From the NCBI GenBank assembly GCA_964057225.1, contig OZ059894.1, positions 806,001 through 870,000 of the forward strand: a DNA stretch of 64,000 nt, in the 5' to 3' direction. Below are positions 40,834 to 54,385 of the stretch, in pieces. Position 1 is the stretch's first letter. Every line of letters begins with the position of its first letter. Under the pieces are notes generated by a model. It had not been told where the DNA came from. It saw only the letters and a program-made list of their open reading frames with translations, and did not search any database. This DNA is from Auanema rhodensis. Taxonomy: Eukaryota; Nematoda; Chromadorea; Rhabditida; Rhabditidae. A program made the position numbers and the translations under genes.

Positions 40834-43800
40834 TTGAAAACCGCATCTCTTTATCTTTCACGTGAAGCGAGTTACATACCAAGTGCACATCACGTGTACA
40901 TTTAATTAGCATAAATTAAAGTTCACGTAAATTTCAAAGTCATGGTTACCATGCACCAATATCAATAAAAATTTGTTTTTAGACCAATATGGACATGGGG
41001 AATCTAATTTTGAAAACCGCATCTCTTTATCTTTCACGTGAAGCGAGTTACATACCAAGTGCACATCACGTGTACATTTAATTAGCATAAATTAAAGTTC
41101 ACGTAAATTTCAAAGTCATGGTTACCATGCACCAATATCAATAAAAATTTGTTTTTAGACTAATATGGACATGGGGAATCTAATTTTGAAAACCGCATCT
41201 CTTTATCTTTCACGTGAAGCGAGTTACATACCAAGTGCACATCACGTGTACATTTATTTAGCATAAATTAAAGTTCACGTAAATTTCAAAATCATGGTTA
41301 CCATGAATTAATATCAATAAAAATTTGTTTTTAGACTAATATGGACATGGGGAATCTAATTTTGAAAACCGCATCTCTTTATCTTTCACGTGAAGCGAGT
41401 TACATACCAAGTGCACATCACGTGTACATTTAATTAGCATAAATTAAAGTTCACGTAAAATTTAAAGTCATGGTTACCATGAACCAATATCAATAAAAAT
41501 TTGTTTTCAGACTAATATGGACATGGGGAATCTAATTTTGAAAACCGCATCTCTTTATCTTTCACGTGAAGCGAGTTACATACCAAGTGCACATCACGTG
41601 TACATTTAATTAGCATAAATTAAAGTTCACGTAAATATCAAAGTCATGGTTACCATGCACCAATATCAATAAAAATTTGTTTTTAGACTAATATGGACAT
41701 GGGGAATCTAATTTTGAAAACCGCATCTCTTTATCTTTCACGTGAAGCGAGTTACATACCAAGTGCACATCACGTGTACATTTAATTAGCATAAATTAAA
41801 GTTCACGTAATTTTCAAAGACATGGTTACCATGAACCAATATCAATAAAAATTTGTTTTTAGACTAATATGGACATGGGGAATCTAATTTTGAAAACCGC
41901 ATCTCTTTATCTTTCACGTGAAGCGAGTTACATACCAAGTGCACATCACGTGTACATTTAATTAGCATAAATTAAAGTTCACGTAAATTTCAAAATCATG
42001 GTTACCATGAATTAATATCAATAAAAATTTGTTTTTAGACTAATATGGACATGAGGATCCTAATTTTGAAAACCGCATCTCTTTATCTTTCACGTGAAGC
42101 GAGTTACATACCAAGTGCACATCACGTGTACATTTAATTAGCATAAATTAAAGTTCACATAAATTTCAAAGTCATGGTTACCATGAACCAATATCAATAA
42201 AAATTTGTTTTTAGACTAATATGGACATGGGGAATCTAATTTTGAAAACCGCATCTCTTTATCTTTCACGTGAAGCGAGTTACATACCAAGTGCACATCA
42301 CGTGTACATTTAATTAGCATAAATTAAAGTTCACGTAAATTTCAAAGTCATGGTTACCATAAACCAATATCAATAAAAATTTGTTTTTCGACTAATATGG
42401 ACATGGGGAATCTAATTTTGAAAACCGCATCTCTTTATCTTTCACGTGAAGCGAGTTACATACCAAGTGCACATCACGTGTACATTTAATTAGCATAAAT
42501 TAAAGTTCACGTAAATTTTAAAGTCATGGTTACCATGAACCAATATCAATAAAAATTTGTTTTCAGACTAATATGGACATGGGGAATCTAATTTTGAAAA
42601 CCGCATCTCTTTATCTTTCACGTGAAGCGAGTTACATACCAAGTGCACATCACGTGTACATTTAATTAGCATAAATTAAAGTTCACGTAAATTTTAAAGT
42701 CATGGTTACCATGAACCAATATCAATAAAAATTTGTTTTTCGACTAATATGGACATGAAGAATCTAATTTTGAAAACCGCATCTCTTTGTCTTTCACGTG
42801 AAGCGAGTTACATACCAAGTGCACATCACGTGTACATTTAATTAGCATAAATTAAAGTTCACGTAAAATTTAAAGTCATGGTTACCATGAACCAATATCA
42901 ATAAAAATTTGTTTTCAGACTAATATGGACATGGGGAATCTAATTTTGAAAACCGCATCTCTTTATCTTTCACGTGAAGCGAGTTACATACCAAGTGCAC
43001 ATCACGTGTACATTTAATTAGCATAAATTAAAGTTCACGTAAATATCAAAGTCATGGTTACCATGCACCAATATCAATAAAAATTTGTTTTTAGACTAAT
43101 ATGGACATGGGGAATCTAATTTTGAAAACCGCATCTCTTTATCTTTCACGTGAAGCGAGTTACATACCAAGTGCACATCACGTGTACATTTAATTAGCAT
43201 AAATTAAAGTTCACGTAAATTTCAAAGTCATGGTTACCATGAACCAATATCAATAATAATTGGTTTTTAGACTAATATGGACATGGGGAATCTAATTTTG
43301 AAAACCGCATCTCTTTATCTTTCACGTGAAGCGAGTTACATACCAAGTGCACATCACGTGTACATTTAATTAGCATAAATTAAAGTTCACGTAAATTTCA
43401 AAATCATGGTTACCATGAATTAATATCAATAAAAATTTGTTTTTAGACTAATATGGACATGAGGATTCTAATTTTGAAAACCGCATCTCTTTATCTTTCA
43501 CGTGAAGCGAGTTACATACCAAGTGCACATCACGTGTACATTTAATTAGCATAAATTAAAGTTCACGTAAATTTCAAAGTCATGGTTACCATGAACCAAT
43601 ATCAATAAAAATTTTTTTTTCGACTAATATGGACATGGGGAATCTAATTTTGAAAACCGCATCTCTTTATCTTTCACGTGAAGCGAGTTACATACCAAGT
43701 GCACATCACGTGTACATATAATTAGCATAAATTAAAGTTCACGTAAATTTTAAAGTCATGGTTACCATGAACCAATATCAATAAAAATTTGTTTTCAGAC

Positions 43801-44353
43801 TAATATGGACATGGGGAATCTAATTTTGAAAACCGCATCTCTTTATCTTTCACGTGAAGCGAGTTACATACCAAGTGCACATCACGTGTACATTTATATA
43901 GCATAAATTAAAGTTCACGTAAATTTTAAAGTCATGGTTACCATGAACCAATATCAATAAAAATTTGTTTTCAGACTAATATGGAGATGGGGAATCTAAT
44001 TTTGAAAACCGCATCTCTTTATCTTTCACGTGAAGCGAGTTACATACCAAGTGCACATCACGTGTACATTTAATTAGCATAAATTAAAGTTCACGTAAAT
44101 TTCAAAGTCATGGTTACCATGAACCAATATCAATAAAAATTTGTTTTTAGACTAATATGGACATGGGGAATCTAATTTTGAAAACCGCATCTCTTTATCT
44201 TTCACGTGAAGCGAGTTACATACCAAGTGCACATCACGTGTACATTTAATTAGCATAAATTAAAGTTCACGTAAATTTCAAAGTCATGGTTACCATGAAC
44301 CAATATCAATAAAAATTTGTTTTTAGACTAATATGGACATGGGAAATCTAATG
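40834..44353 (+). repeat. Domain F, HOR copy 2, hybrid form (20 monomers, 3,520 bp)
   Basis: Its first ten units match the 13-unit copy (to 42593). Then a unit with G165A/G166A/A148C (42594) and an A20G/T99A unit (42770) lead into a second T100A unit (42946). The last eight units (42946-44353) match the 12-unit form. It thus joins the inner parts of both other forms, as expected from unequal exchange between misaligned copies. Confidence 0.9.
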
Positions 44354-46465
44354 TTGAAAACCGCATCTCTTTATCTTTCACGTGAAGCGAGTTACATACC
44401 AAGTGCACATCACGTGTACATTTAATTAGCATAAATTAAAGTTCACGTAAATTTCAAAGTCATGGTTACCATGCACCAATATCAATAAAAATTTGTTTTT
44501 AGACCAATATGGACATGGGGAATCTAATTTTGAAAACCGCATCTCTTTATCTTTCACGTGAAGCGAGTTACATACCAAGTGCACATCACGTGTACATTTA
44601 ATTAGCATAAATTAAAGTTCACGTAAATTTCAAAGTCATGGTTACCATGCACCAATATCAATAAAAATTTGTTTTTAGACTAATATGGACATGGGGAATC
44701 TAATTTTGAAAACCGCATCTCTTTATCTTTCACGTGAAGCGAGTTACATACCAAGTGCACATCACGTGTACATTTATTTAGCATAAATTAAAGTTCACGT
44801 AAATTTCAAAATCATGGTTACCATGAATTAATATCAATAAAAATTTGTTTTTAGACTAATATGGACATGGGGAATCTAATTTTGAAAACCGCATCTCTTT
44901 ATCTTTCACGTGAAGCGAGTTACATACCAAGTGCACATCACGTGTACATTTAATTAGCATAAATTAAAGTTCACGTAAAATTTAAAGTCATGGTTACCAT
45001 GAACCAATATCAATAAAAATTTGTTTTCAGACTAATATGGACATGGGGAATCTAATTTTGAAAACCGCATCTCTTTATCTTTCACGTGAAGCGAGTTACA
45101 TACCAAGTGCACATCACGTGTACATTTAGTTAGCATAAATTAAAGTTCACGTAAATATCAAAGTCATGGTTACCATGCACCAATATCAATAAAAATTTGT
45201 TTTTAGACTAATATGGACATGGGGAATCTAATTTTGAAAACCGCATCTCTTTATCTTTCACGTGAAGCGAGTTACATACCAAGTGCACATCACGTGTACA
45301 TTTAATTAGCATAAATTAAAGTTCACGTAAATTTCAAAGTCATGGTTACCATGAACCAATATCAATAATAATTGGTTTTTAGACTAATATGGACATGGGG
45401 AATCTAATTTTGAAAACCGCATCTCTTTATCTTTCACGTGAAGCGAGTTACATACCAAGTGCACATCACGTGTACATTTAATTAGCATAAATTAAAGTTC
45501 ACGTAAATTTCAAAATCATGGTTACCATGAATTAATATCAATAAAAATTTGTTTTTAGACTAATATGGACATGAGGATTCTAATTTTGAAAACCGCATCT
45601 CTTTATCTTTCACGTGAAGCGAGTTACATACCAAGTGCACATCACGTGTACATTTAATTAGCATAAATTAAAGTTCACGTAAATTTCAAAGTCATGGTTA
45701 CCATGAACCAATATCAATAAAAATTTTTTTTTCGACTAATATGGACATGGGGAATCTAATTTTGAAAACCGCATCTCTTTATCTTTCACGTGAAGCGAGT
45801 TACATACCAAGTGCACATCACGTGTACATATAATTAGCATAAATTAAAGTTCACGTAAATTTTAAAGTCATGGTTACCATGAACCAATATCAATAAAAAT
45901 TTGTTTTCAGACTAATATGGACATGGGGAATCTAATTTTGAAAACCGCATCTCTTTATCTTTCACGTGAAGCGAGTTACATACCAAGTGCACATCACGTG
46001 TACATTTATATAGCATAAATTAAAGTTCACGTAAATTTTAAAGTCATGGTTACCATGAACCAATATCAATAAAAATTTGTTTTCAGACTAATATGGAGAT
46101 GGGGAATCTAATTTTGAAAACCGCATCTCTTTATCTTTCACGTGAAGCGAGTTACATACCAAGTGCACATCACGTGTACATTTAATTAGCATAAATTAAA
46201 GTTCACGTAAATTTCAAAGTCATGGTTACCATGAACCAATATCAATAAAAATTTGTTTTTAGACTAATATGGACATGGGGAATCTAATTTTGAAAACCGC
46301 ATCTCTTTATCTTTCACGTGAAGCGAGTTACATACCAAGTGCACATCACGTGTACATTTAATTAGCATAAATTAAAGTTCACGTAAATTTCAAAGTCATG
46401 GTTACCATGAACCAATATCAATAAAAATTTGTTTTTAGACTAATATGGACATGGGAAATCTAATG
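44354..46465 (+). repeat. Domain F, HOR copy 3 (12 monomers, 2,112 bp)
   Basis: Order: T176G/T152C; C121; A72T; T99A; T100A; A136T/T141G; G106A/aatt/gaggatt; T-rich A148C; T69A; A72T/T73A/C161G; A121; G167A. A private A72G (tttagttag) marks the unit at 45058. The part from 44882 on is copied again at 54386. Confidence 0.9.
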
Positions 46466-49400
46466 TTGAAAACCGCATCTCTTTATCTTTCACGTGAAGC
46501 GAGTTACATACCAAGTGCACATCACGTGTACATTTAATTAGCATAAATTAAAGTTCACGTAAATTTCAAAGTCATGGTTACCATGCACCAATATCAATAA
46601 AAATTTGTTTTTAGACCAATATGGACATGGGGAATCTAATTTTGAAAACCGCATCTCTTTATCTTTCACGTGAAGCGAGTTACATACCAAGTGCACATCA
46701 CGTGTACATTTAATTAGCATAAATTAAAGTTCACGTAAATTTCAAAGTCATGGTTACCATGCACCAATATCAATAAAAATTTGTTTTTAGACTAATATGG
46801 ACATGGGGAATCTAATTTTGAAAACCGCATCTCTTTATCTTTCACGTGAAGCGAGTTACATACCAAGTGCACATCACGTGTACATTTATTTAGCATAAAT
46901 TAAAGTTCACGTAAATTTCAAAATCATGGTTACCATGAATTAATATCAATAAAAATTTGTTTTTAGACTAATATGGACATGGGGAATCTAATTTTGAAAA
47001 CCGCATCTCTTTATCTTTCACGTGAAGCGAGTTACATACCAAGTGCACATCACGTGTACATTTATTTAGCATAAATTAAAGTTCACGTAATTTTCAAAGA
47101 CATGGTTACCATGAACCAATATCAATAAAAATTTGTTTTTAGACTAATATGGACATGGGGAATCTAATTTTGAAAACCGCATCTCTTTATCTTTCACGTG
47201 AAGCGAGTTACATACCAAGTGCACATCACGTGTACATTTAATTGGCATAAATTAAAGTTCACGTAAATTTCAAAATCATGGTTACCATGAATTAATATCA
47301 ATAAAAATTTGTTTTTAGACTAATATGGACATGGGGAATCTAATTTTGAAAACCGCATCTCTTTATCTTTCACGTGAAGCGAGTTACATACCAAGTGCAC
47401 ATCACGTGTACATTTATTTAGCATAAATTAAAGTTCACGTAATTTTCAAAGACATGGTTACCATGAACCAATATCAATAAAAATTTGTTTTCAGACTAAT
47501 ATGGACATGGGGAATCTAATTTTGAAAACCGCATCTCTTCATCTTTCACGTGAAGCGAGTTACATACCAAGTGCACATCACGTGTACATTTAATTAGCAT
47601 AAATTAAAGTTCACGTAAATTTCAAAGTCATGGTTACCATGCACCAATATCAATAAAAATTTGTTTTTAGACTAATATGGACATGGGGAATCTAATTTTG
47701 AAAACCGCATCTCTTTATCTTTCACGTGAAGCGAGTTACATACCAAGTGCACATCACGTGTACATTTAATTAGCATAAATTAAAGTTCACGTAAATTTTA
47801 AAGTCATGGTTACCATGAACCAATATCAATAAAAATTTGTTTTCAGACTAATATGGACATGGGGAATCTAATTTTGAAAACCGCATCTCTTTATCTTTCA
47901 CGTGAAGCGAGTTACATACCAAGTGCACATCACGTGTACATTTAATTAGCATAAATTAAAGTTCACGTAAATTTCAAAGTCATGGTTACCATGCACCAAT
48001 ATCAATAAAAATTTGTTTTCAGACTAATATGGACATGGAGAATCTAATTTTGAAAACCGCATCTCTTTATCTTTCACGTGAAGCGAGTTACATACCAAGT
48101 GCACATCACGTGTACATTTAATTAGCATAAATTAAAGTTCACGTAAATTTCAAAGTCATGGTTACCATGCACCAATATCAATAAAAATTTGTTTTTAGAC
48201 TAATATGGACATGGGGAATCTAATTTTGAAAACCGCATCTCTTTATCTTTCACGTGAAGCGAGTTACATACCAAGTGCACATCACGTGTACATTTAATTA
48301 GCATAAATTAAAGTTCACGTAAATTTCAAAATCATGGTTACCATGAATTAATATCAATAAAAATTTGTTTTTAGACTAATATGGACATGGGGAATCTAAT
48401 TTTGAGAACCGCATCTCTTTATCTTTCACGTGAAGCGAGTTACATACCAAGTGCACATCACGTGTACATTTAATTAGCATAAATTAAAGTTCACGTAAAT
48501 TTCAAAGTCATGGTTACCATGAACCAATATCAATAAAAATTTGTTTTTAGACTAATATGGACATGGGGAATCTAATTTTGAAAACCGCATCTCTTTATCT
48601 TTCACGTGAAGCGAGTTACATACCAAGTGCACATCACGTGTACATTTAATTAGCATAAATTAAAGTTCACGTAAATTTCAAAATCATGGTTATCATGAAT
48701 TAATATCAATAAAAATTTGTTTTTAGACTAATATGGACATGAAGATTCTAATTTTGAAAACCGCATCTCTTTATCTTTCACGTGAAGCGAGTTACATACC
48801 AAGTGCACATCACGTGTACATTTAATTAGCATAAATTAAAGTTCACGTAAATTTCAAAGTCATGGTTACCATGAACCAATATCAATAAAAATTTGTTTTT
48901 AGACTAATATGAATATGGGGAATCTAATTTTGAAAACCGCATCTCCTTATTTTTCACGTGAAGCGAGTTACATACCAAGTGCACATCACGTGTACATTTA
49001 ATTAGCATAAATTAAAGTTCACGTAAATTTCAAAGTCATGGTTACCATGAACCAATATCAATAAAAATTTGTTTTTAGACTAATATGGACATGGGGAATC
49101 TAATTTTGAAAACCGCATCTCTTTATCTTTCACGTGAAGCGAGTAACATACCAAGTGCACATCACGTGTACATTTAATTAGCATAAATTAAAGTTCACGT
49201 AATTTTCAAAGTCATGGTTACCATGAACCAATATCAATAAAAATTTGTTTTTAGACTAATATGGACATGGGGAATCTAATTTTGAAAACCGCATCTCTTT
49301 ATCTTTCACGTGAAGCGAGTTACATACCAAGTGCACATCACGTGTACATTTAATTAGCATAAATTAAAGTTCACGTAAATTTCAAAGTCATGGTTACCAT

Positions 49401-49985
49401 GCACCAATATCAATAAAAATTTGTTTTTAGACTAATATGGACATGGGGAATCTAATTTTGAAAACCGCATCTCTTTATCTTTCACGTGAAGCGAGTTACA
49501 TACCAAGTGCACATCACGTGTACATTTAATTAGCATAAATTAAAGTTCACGTAAATTTCAAAGTCATGGTTACCATGAACCAATATCAATAAAAATTTGT
49601 TTTTCGACTAATATGGACATGGGGAATCTAATTTTGAAAACCGCATCTCTTTATCTTTCACGTGAAGCGAGTTACATACCAAGTGCACATCACGTGTACA
49701 TTTAATTAGCATAAATTAAAGTTCACGTAAATTTCAAAGTCATGGTTACCATGAACCAATATCAATAAAAATTTGTTTTTAGACTAATATGAATATGGGG
49801 AATCTAATTTTGAAAACCGCATCTCCTTATTTTTCACGTGAAGCGAGTTACATACCAAGTGCACATCACGTGTACATTTAATTAGCATAAATTAAAGTTC
49901 ACGTAAATTTCAAAATCATGGTTACCATGAATTAATATCAATAAAAATTTGTTTTTAGACTAATATGGACATGAGGATTCTAATT
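44882..49985 (+). repeat. Long duplicated block, copy 1 (29 monomers, 5,104 bp)
   Basis: Matches 54386-59665 in monomer order. The offset is 9,504 bp (54 units) up to 47697 and 9,680 bp (55 units) after one extra unit in copy 2 at 57202. Rare shared units make chance order unlikely: A75G (47170/56674), C117T (48578/58258), T40A (49106/58786). This is an interspersed segmental duplication inside the array. Confidence 0.88.
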
Positions 49986-51569
49986 TTGAAAACCGCATCT
50001 CTTTATCTTTCACGTGAAGCGAGTTACATACCAAGTGCACATCACGTGTACATTTAATTAGCATAAATTAAAGTTCACGTAAATTTCAAAGTCATGGTTA
50101 CCATGAACCAATATCAATAAAAATTTGTTTTTAGACTAATATGGACATGGGGAATCTAATTTTGAAAACCGCATCTCTTTATCTTTCACGTGAAGCGAGT
50201 TACATACCAAGTGCACATCACGTGTACATTTAATTAGCATAAATTAAAGTTCACGTAATTTTCAAAGTCATGGTTACCATGAACCAATATCAATAAAAAT
50301 TTGTTTTTAGACTAATATGGACATGGGGAATCTAATTTTGAAAACCGCATCTCTTTATCTTTCACGTGAAGCGAGTTACATACCAAGTGCACATCACGTG
50401 TACATTTAATTAGCATAAATTAAAGTTCACGTAAATTTCAAAGTCATGGTTACCATGCACCAATATCAATAAAAATTTGTTTTTAGACTAATATGGACAT
50501 GGGGAATCTAATTTTGAAAACCGCATCTCTTTATCTTTCACGTGAAGCGAGTTACATACCAAGTGCACATCACGTGTACATTTAATTAGCATAAATTAAA
50601 GTTCACGTAAATTTCAAAGTCATGGTTACCATGAACCAATATCAATAAAAATTTGTTTTTAGACTAATATGGACATGGGGAATCTAATTTTGAAAACCGA
50701 ATCTCTTTATCTTTCACGTGAAGCGAGTTACATACCAAGTGCACATCACGTGTACATTTAATTAGCATAAATTAAAGTTCACGTAAATTTCAAAGTCATG
50801 GTTACCATGAACCAATATCAATAAAAATTTGTTTTTAGAATAATATGGACATGGGGAATCTAATTTTGAAAACCGCATCTCTTTATCTTTCACGTGAAGC
50901 GAGTTACATACCAAGTGCACATCACGTGTACATTTAATTAGCATAAATTAAAGTTCACGTAAATTTCAAAGTCATGGTTACCATGCACCAATATCAATAA
51001 AAATTTGTTTTTAGACTAATATGAATATGGGGAATCTAATTTTGAAAACCGCATCTCCTTATTTTTCACGTGAAGCGAGTTACATACCAAGTGCACATCA
51101 CGTGTACATTTAATTAGCATAAATTAAAGTTCACGTAAATTTCAAAATCATGGTTACCATGAATTAATATCAATAAAAATTTGTTTTTAGACTAATATGG
51201 ACATGAGGATTCTAATTTTGAAAACCGCATCTCTTTATCTTTCACGTGAAGCGAGTTACATACCAAGTGCACATCACGTGTACATTTAATTAGCATAAAT
51301 TAAAGTTCACGTAAATTTCAAAGTCATGGTTACCATGAACCAATATCAATAAAAATTTGTTTTTAGACTAATATGGATATGGGGAATCTAATTTTGAAAA
51401 CCGCATCTCTTTATCTTTCACGTGAAGCGAGTTACATACCAAGTGCACATCACGTGTACATTTAATTAGCATAAATTAAAGTTCACGTAAATTTCAAAGT
51501 CATGGTTACCATGAACCAATATCAATAAAAATTTGTTTTTAGACTAATATGGACATGGGGAATCTAATT
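46466..51569 (+). repeat. Domain G1, 29 monomers without a stable short period
   Basis: Contains rare units that recur once each in order near 56-59.5 kb: A75G (47170), C161T-type gagaatc (47874), C117T (48578), T40A (49106), and pairs of a gaatatgg unit followed by a T17C/C22T-type unit (48754/48930, 49634/49810, 50866/51042). The seven units from 50162 also recur at 62658-63889. The unit at 50690 has private C11A and C151A changes. Confidence 0.85.
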
Positions 51570-54385
51570 TTGAAAACCGCATCTCTTTATCTTTCACGTG
51601 AAGCGAGTTACATACCAAGTGCACATCACGTGTACATTTAATTAGCATAAATTAAAGTTCACGTAAATTTCAAAGACATGGTTACCATGAACCAATATCA
51701 ATAAAAATTTGTTTTTAGACTAATATGGACATGGGGAATCTAATTTTGAAAACCGCATCTCTTTATCTTTCACGTGAAGCGAGTTACATACCAAGTGCAC
51801 ATCACGTGTACATTTAATTAGCATAAATTAAAGTTCACGTAAATTTCAAAATCATGGTTACCATGAATTAATATCAATAAAAATTTGTTTTTAGACTAAT
51901 ATGGACATGAGGATTCTAATTTTGAAAACCGCATCTCTTTATCTTTCACGTGAAGCGAGTTACATACCAAGTGCACATCACGTGTACATTTAATTAGAAT
52001 AAATTAAAGTTCACGTAAATTTCAAACTCATGGTTACCATGCACCAATATCAATAAAAATTTGTTTTTAGACTAATATGGACATGGGGAATCTAATTTTG
52101 GAAACCGCATCTCTTTATCTTTCACGTGAAGCGAGTTACATACCAAGTGCACATCACGTGTACATTTAATTAGCATAAATTAAAGTTCACGTAATTTTCA
52201 AAGACATGGTTACCATGAACCAATATCAATAAAAATTTGTTTTTAGACGAATATGGACATGGGGAATCTAATTTTGAAAACCGCATCTCTTTATCTTTCA
52301 CGTGAAGCGAGTTACATACCAAGTGCACATCACGTGTACATTTAATTAGCATAAATTAAAGTTCACGTAAATTTCAAAATCATGGTTACCATGAATTAAT
52401 ATCAATAAAAATTTGTTTTCAGACTAATATGGACATGAGGATTCTAATTTTGAAAACCGCATCTCTTTATCTTTCACGTGAAGCGAGTTACATACCAAGT
52501 GCACATCACGTGTACATTTAATTAGCATAAATTAAAGTTCACGTAAATTTCAAAGTCATGGTTACCATGAACCAATATCAATAAAAAATTGTTTTTAGAC
52601 TAATATGGACATGGGGAATCTAATTTTGAAAACCGCATCTCTTTATCTTTCACGTGAAGCGAGTTACATACCAAGTGCACATCACGTGTACATTTAATTA
52701 GCATAAATTAAAGTTCACGTAAATTTCAAAGTCATGGTTAACATGAACCAATATCAATAAAAATTTGTTTTTCGACTAATATGGACATGGGGAATCTAAT
52801 TTTGAAAACCGCATCTCTTTATCTTTCACGTGAAGCGAGTTACATACCAAGTGCACATCACGTGTACATTTAATTAGCATAAATTAAAGTTCACGTAAAT
52901 TTTAAAGTCATGGTTACCATAAACCAACATCAATAAAAATTTGTTTTCAGACTAATATGGACATGGGGAATCTAATTTTGAAAACCGCATCTCTTTATCT
53001 TTCACGTGAAGCGAGTTACATACCAAGTGCACATCACGTGTACATTTAATTAGCATAAATTAAAGTTCACGTAAATTTTAAAGTCATGGTTACCATGCAC
53101 CAATATCAATAAAAATTTGTTTTTAGACTAATATGGACATGGGGAATCTAATTTTGAAAACCGCATCTCTTTATCTTTCACGTGAAGCGAGTTACATACC
53201 AAGTGCACATCACGTGTACATTTAATTAGCATAAATTAAAGTTCACGTAAATTTCAAAGTCATGGTTACCATGAACCAATATCAATAAAAATTTGTTTTC
53301 AGACTAATATGGACATGGGGAATCTAATTTTGAAAACCGCATCTCTTTATCTTTCACGTGAAGCGAGTTACATACCAAGTGCACATCACGTGTACATTTA
53401 ATTAGCATAAATTAAAGTTCACGTAATTTTCAAAGACATGGTTACCATGAACCAATATCAATAAAAATTTGTTTTTAGACTAATATGGACATGGGGAATC
53501 TAATTTTGAAAACCGCATCTCTTTATCTTTCACGTGAAGCGAGTTACATACCAAGTGCACATCACGTGTACATTTAATTAGCATAAATTAAAGTTCACGT
53601 AAATTTCAAAATCATGGTTACCATGAATTAATATCAATAAAAATTTGTTTTTAGACTAATATGGACATGAGGATCCTAATTTTGAAAACCGCATCTCTTT
53701 ATCTTTCACGTGAAGCGAGTTACATACCAAGTGCACATCACGTGTACATTTAATTAGCATAAATTAAAGTTCACATAAATTTCAAAGTCATGGTTACCAT
53801 GAACCAATATCAATAAAAATTTGTTTTTAGACTAATATGGACATGGGGAATCTAATTTTGAAAACCGCATCTCTTTATCTTTCACGTGAAGCGAGTTACA
53901 TACCAAGTGCACATCACGTGTACATTAAATTAGCATAAATTAAAGTTCACGTAAATTTCAAAGTCATGGTTACCATAAACCAATATCAATAAAAATTTGT
54001 TTTTCGACTAATATGGACATGGGGAATCTAATTTTGAAAACCGCATCTCTTTATCTTTCACGTGAAGCGAGAGACATACCAAGTGCACATCACGTGTACA
54101 TTTAATTAGCATAAATTAAAGTTCACGTAAATTTTAAAGTCATGGTTACCATAAACCAATATCAATAAAAATTTGTTTTCAGACTAATATGGACATGGGG
54201 AATCTAATTTTGAAAACCGCATCTCTTTATCTTTCACGTGAAGCGAGTTACATACCAAGTGCACATCACGTGTACATTTAATTAGCATAAATTAAAGTTC
54301 ACATAAATTTCAAAGTCATGGTTACCATGAACCAATATCAATAAAAATTTGTTTTTAGACTAATATGGACATGGGGAATCTAATT
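51570..54385 (+). repeat. Domain G2, 16 monomers collinear with 32.7-35.6 kb
   Basis: The order C77A/G106C (51922), A4G/A98T/T107A (52098), G106A/T147C (52274), then a G120A unit with a second change giving aacatc (52802), GGATCC (53506), G94A (53682), G120A/A148C (53858) and gagagac (54034) follows the order at 32738-35553. One unit is added at 52450-52801, and several are absent. Private changes include C116A (52626) and T70A (53858). Confidence 0.82.
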
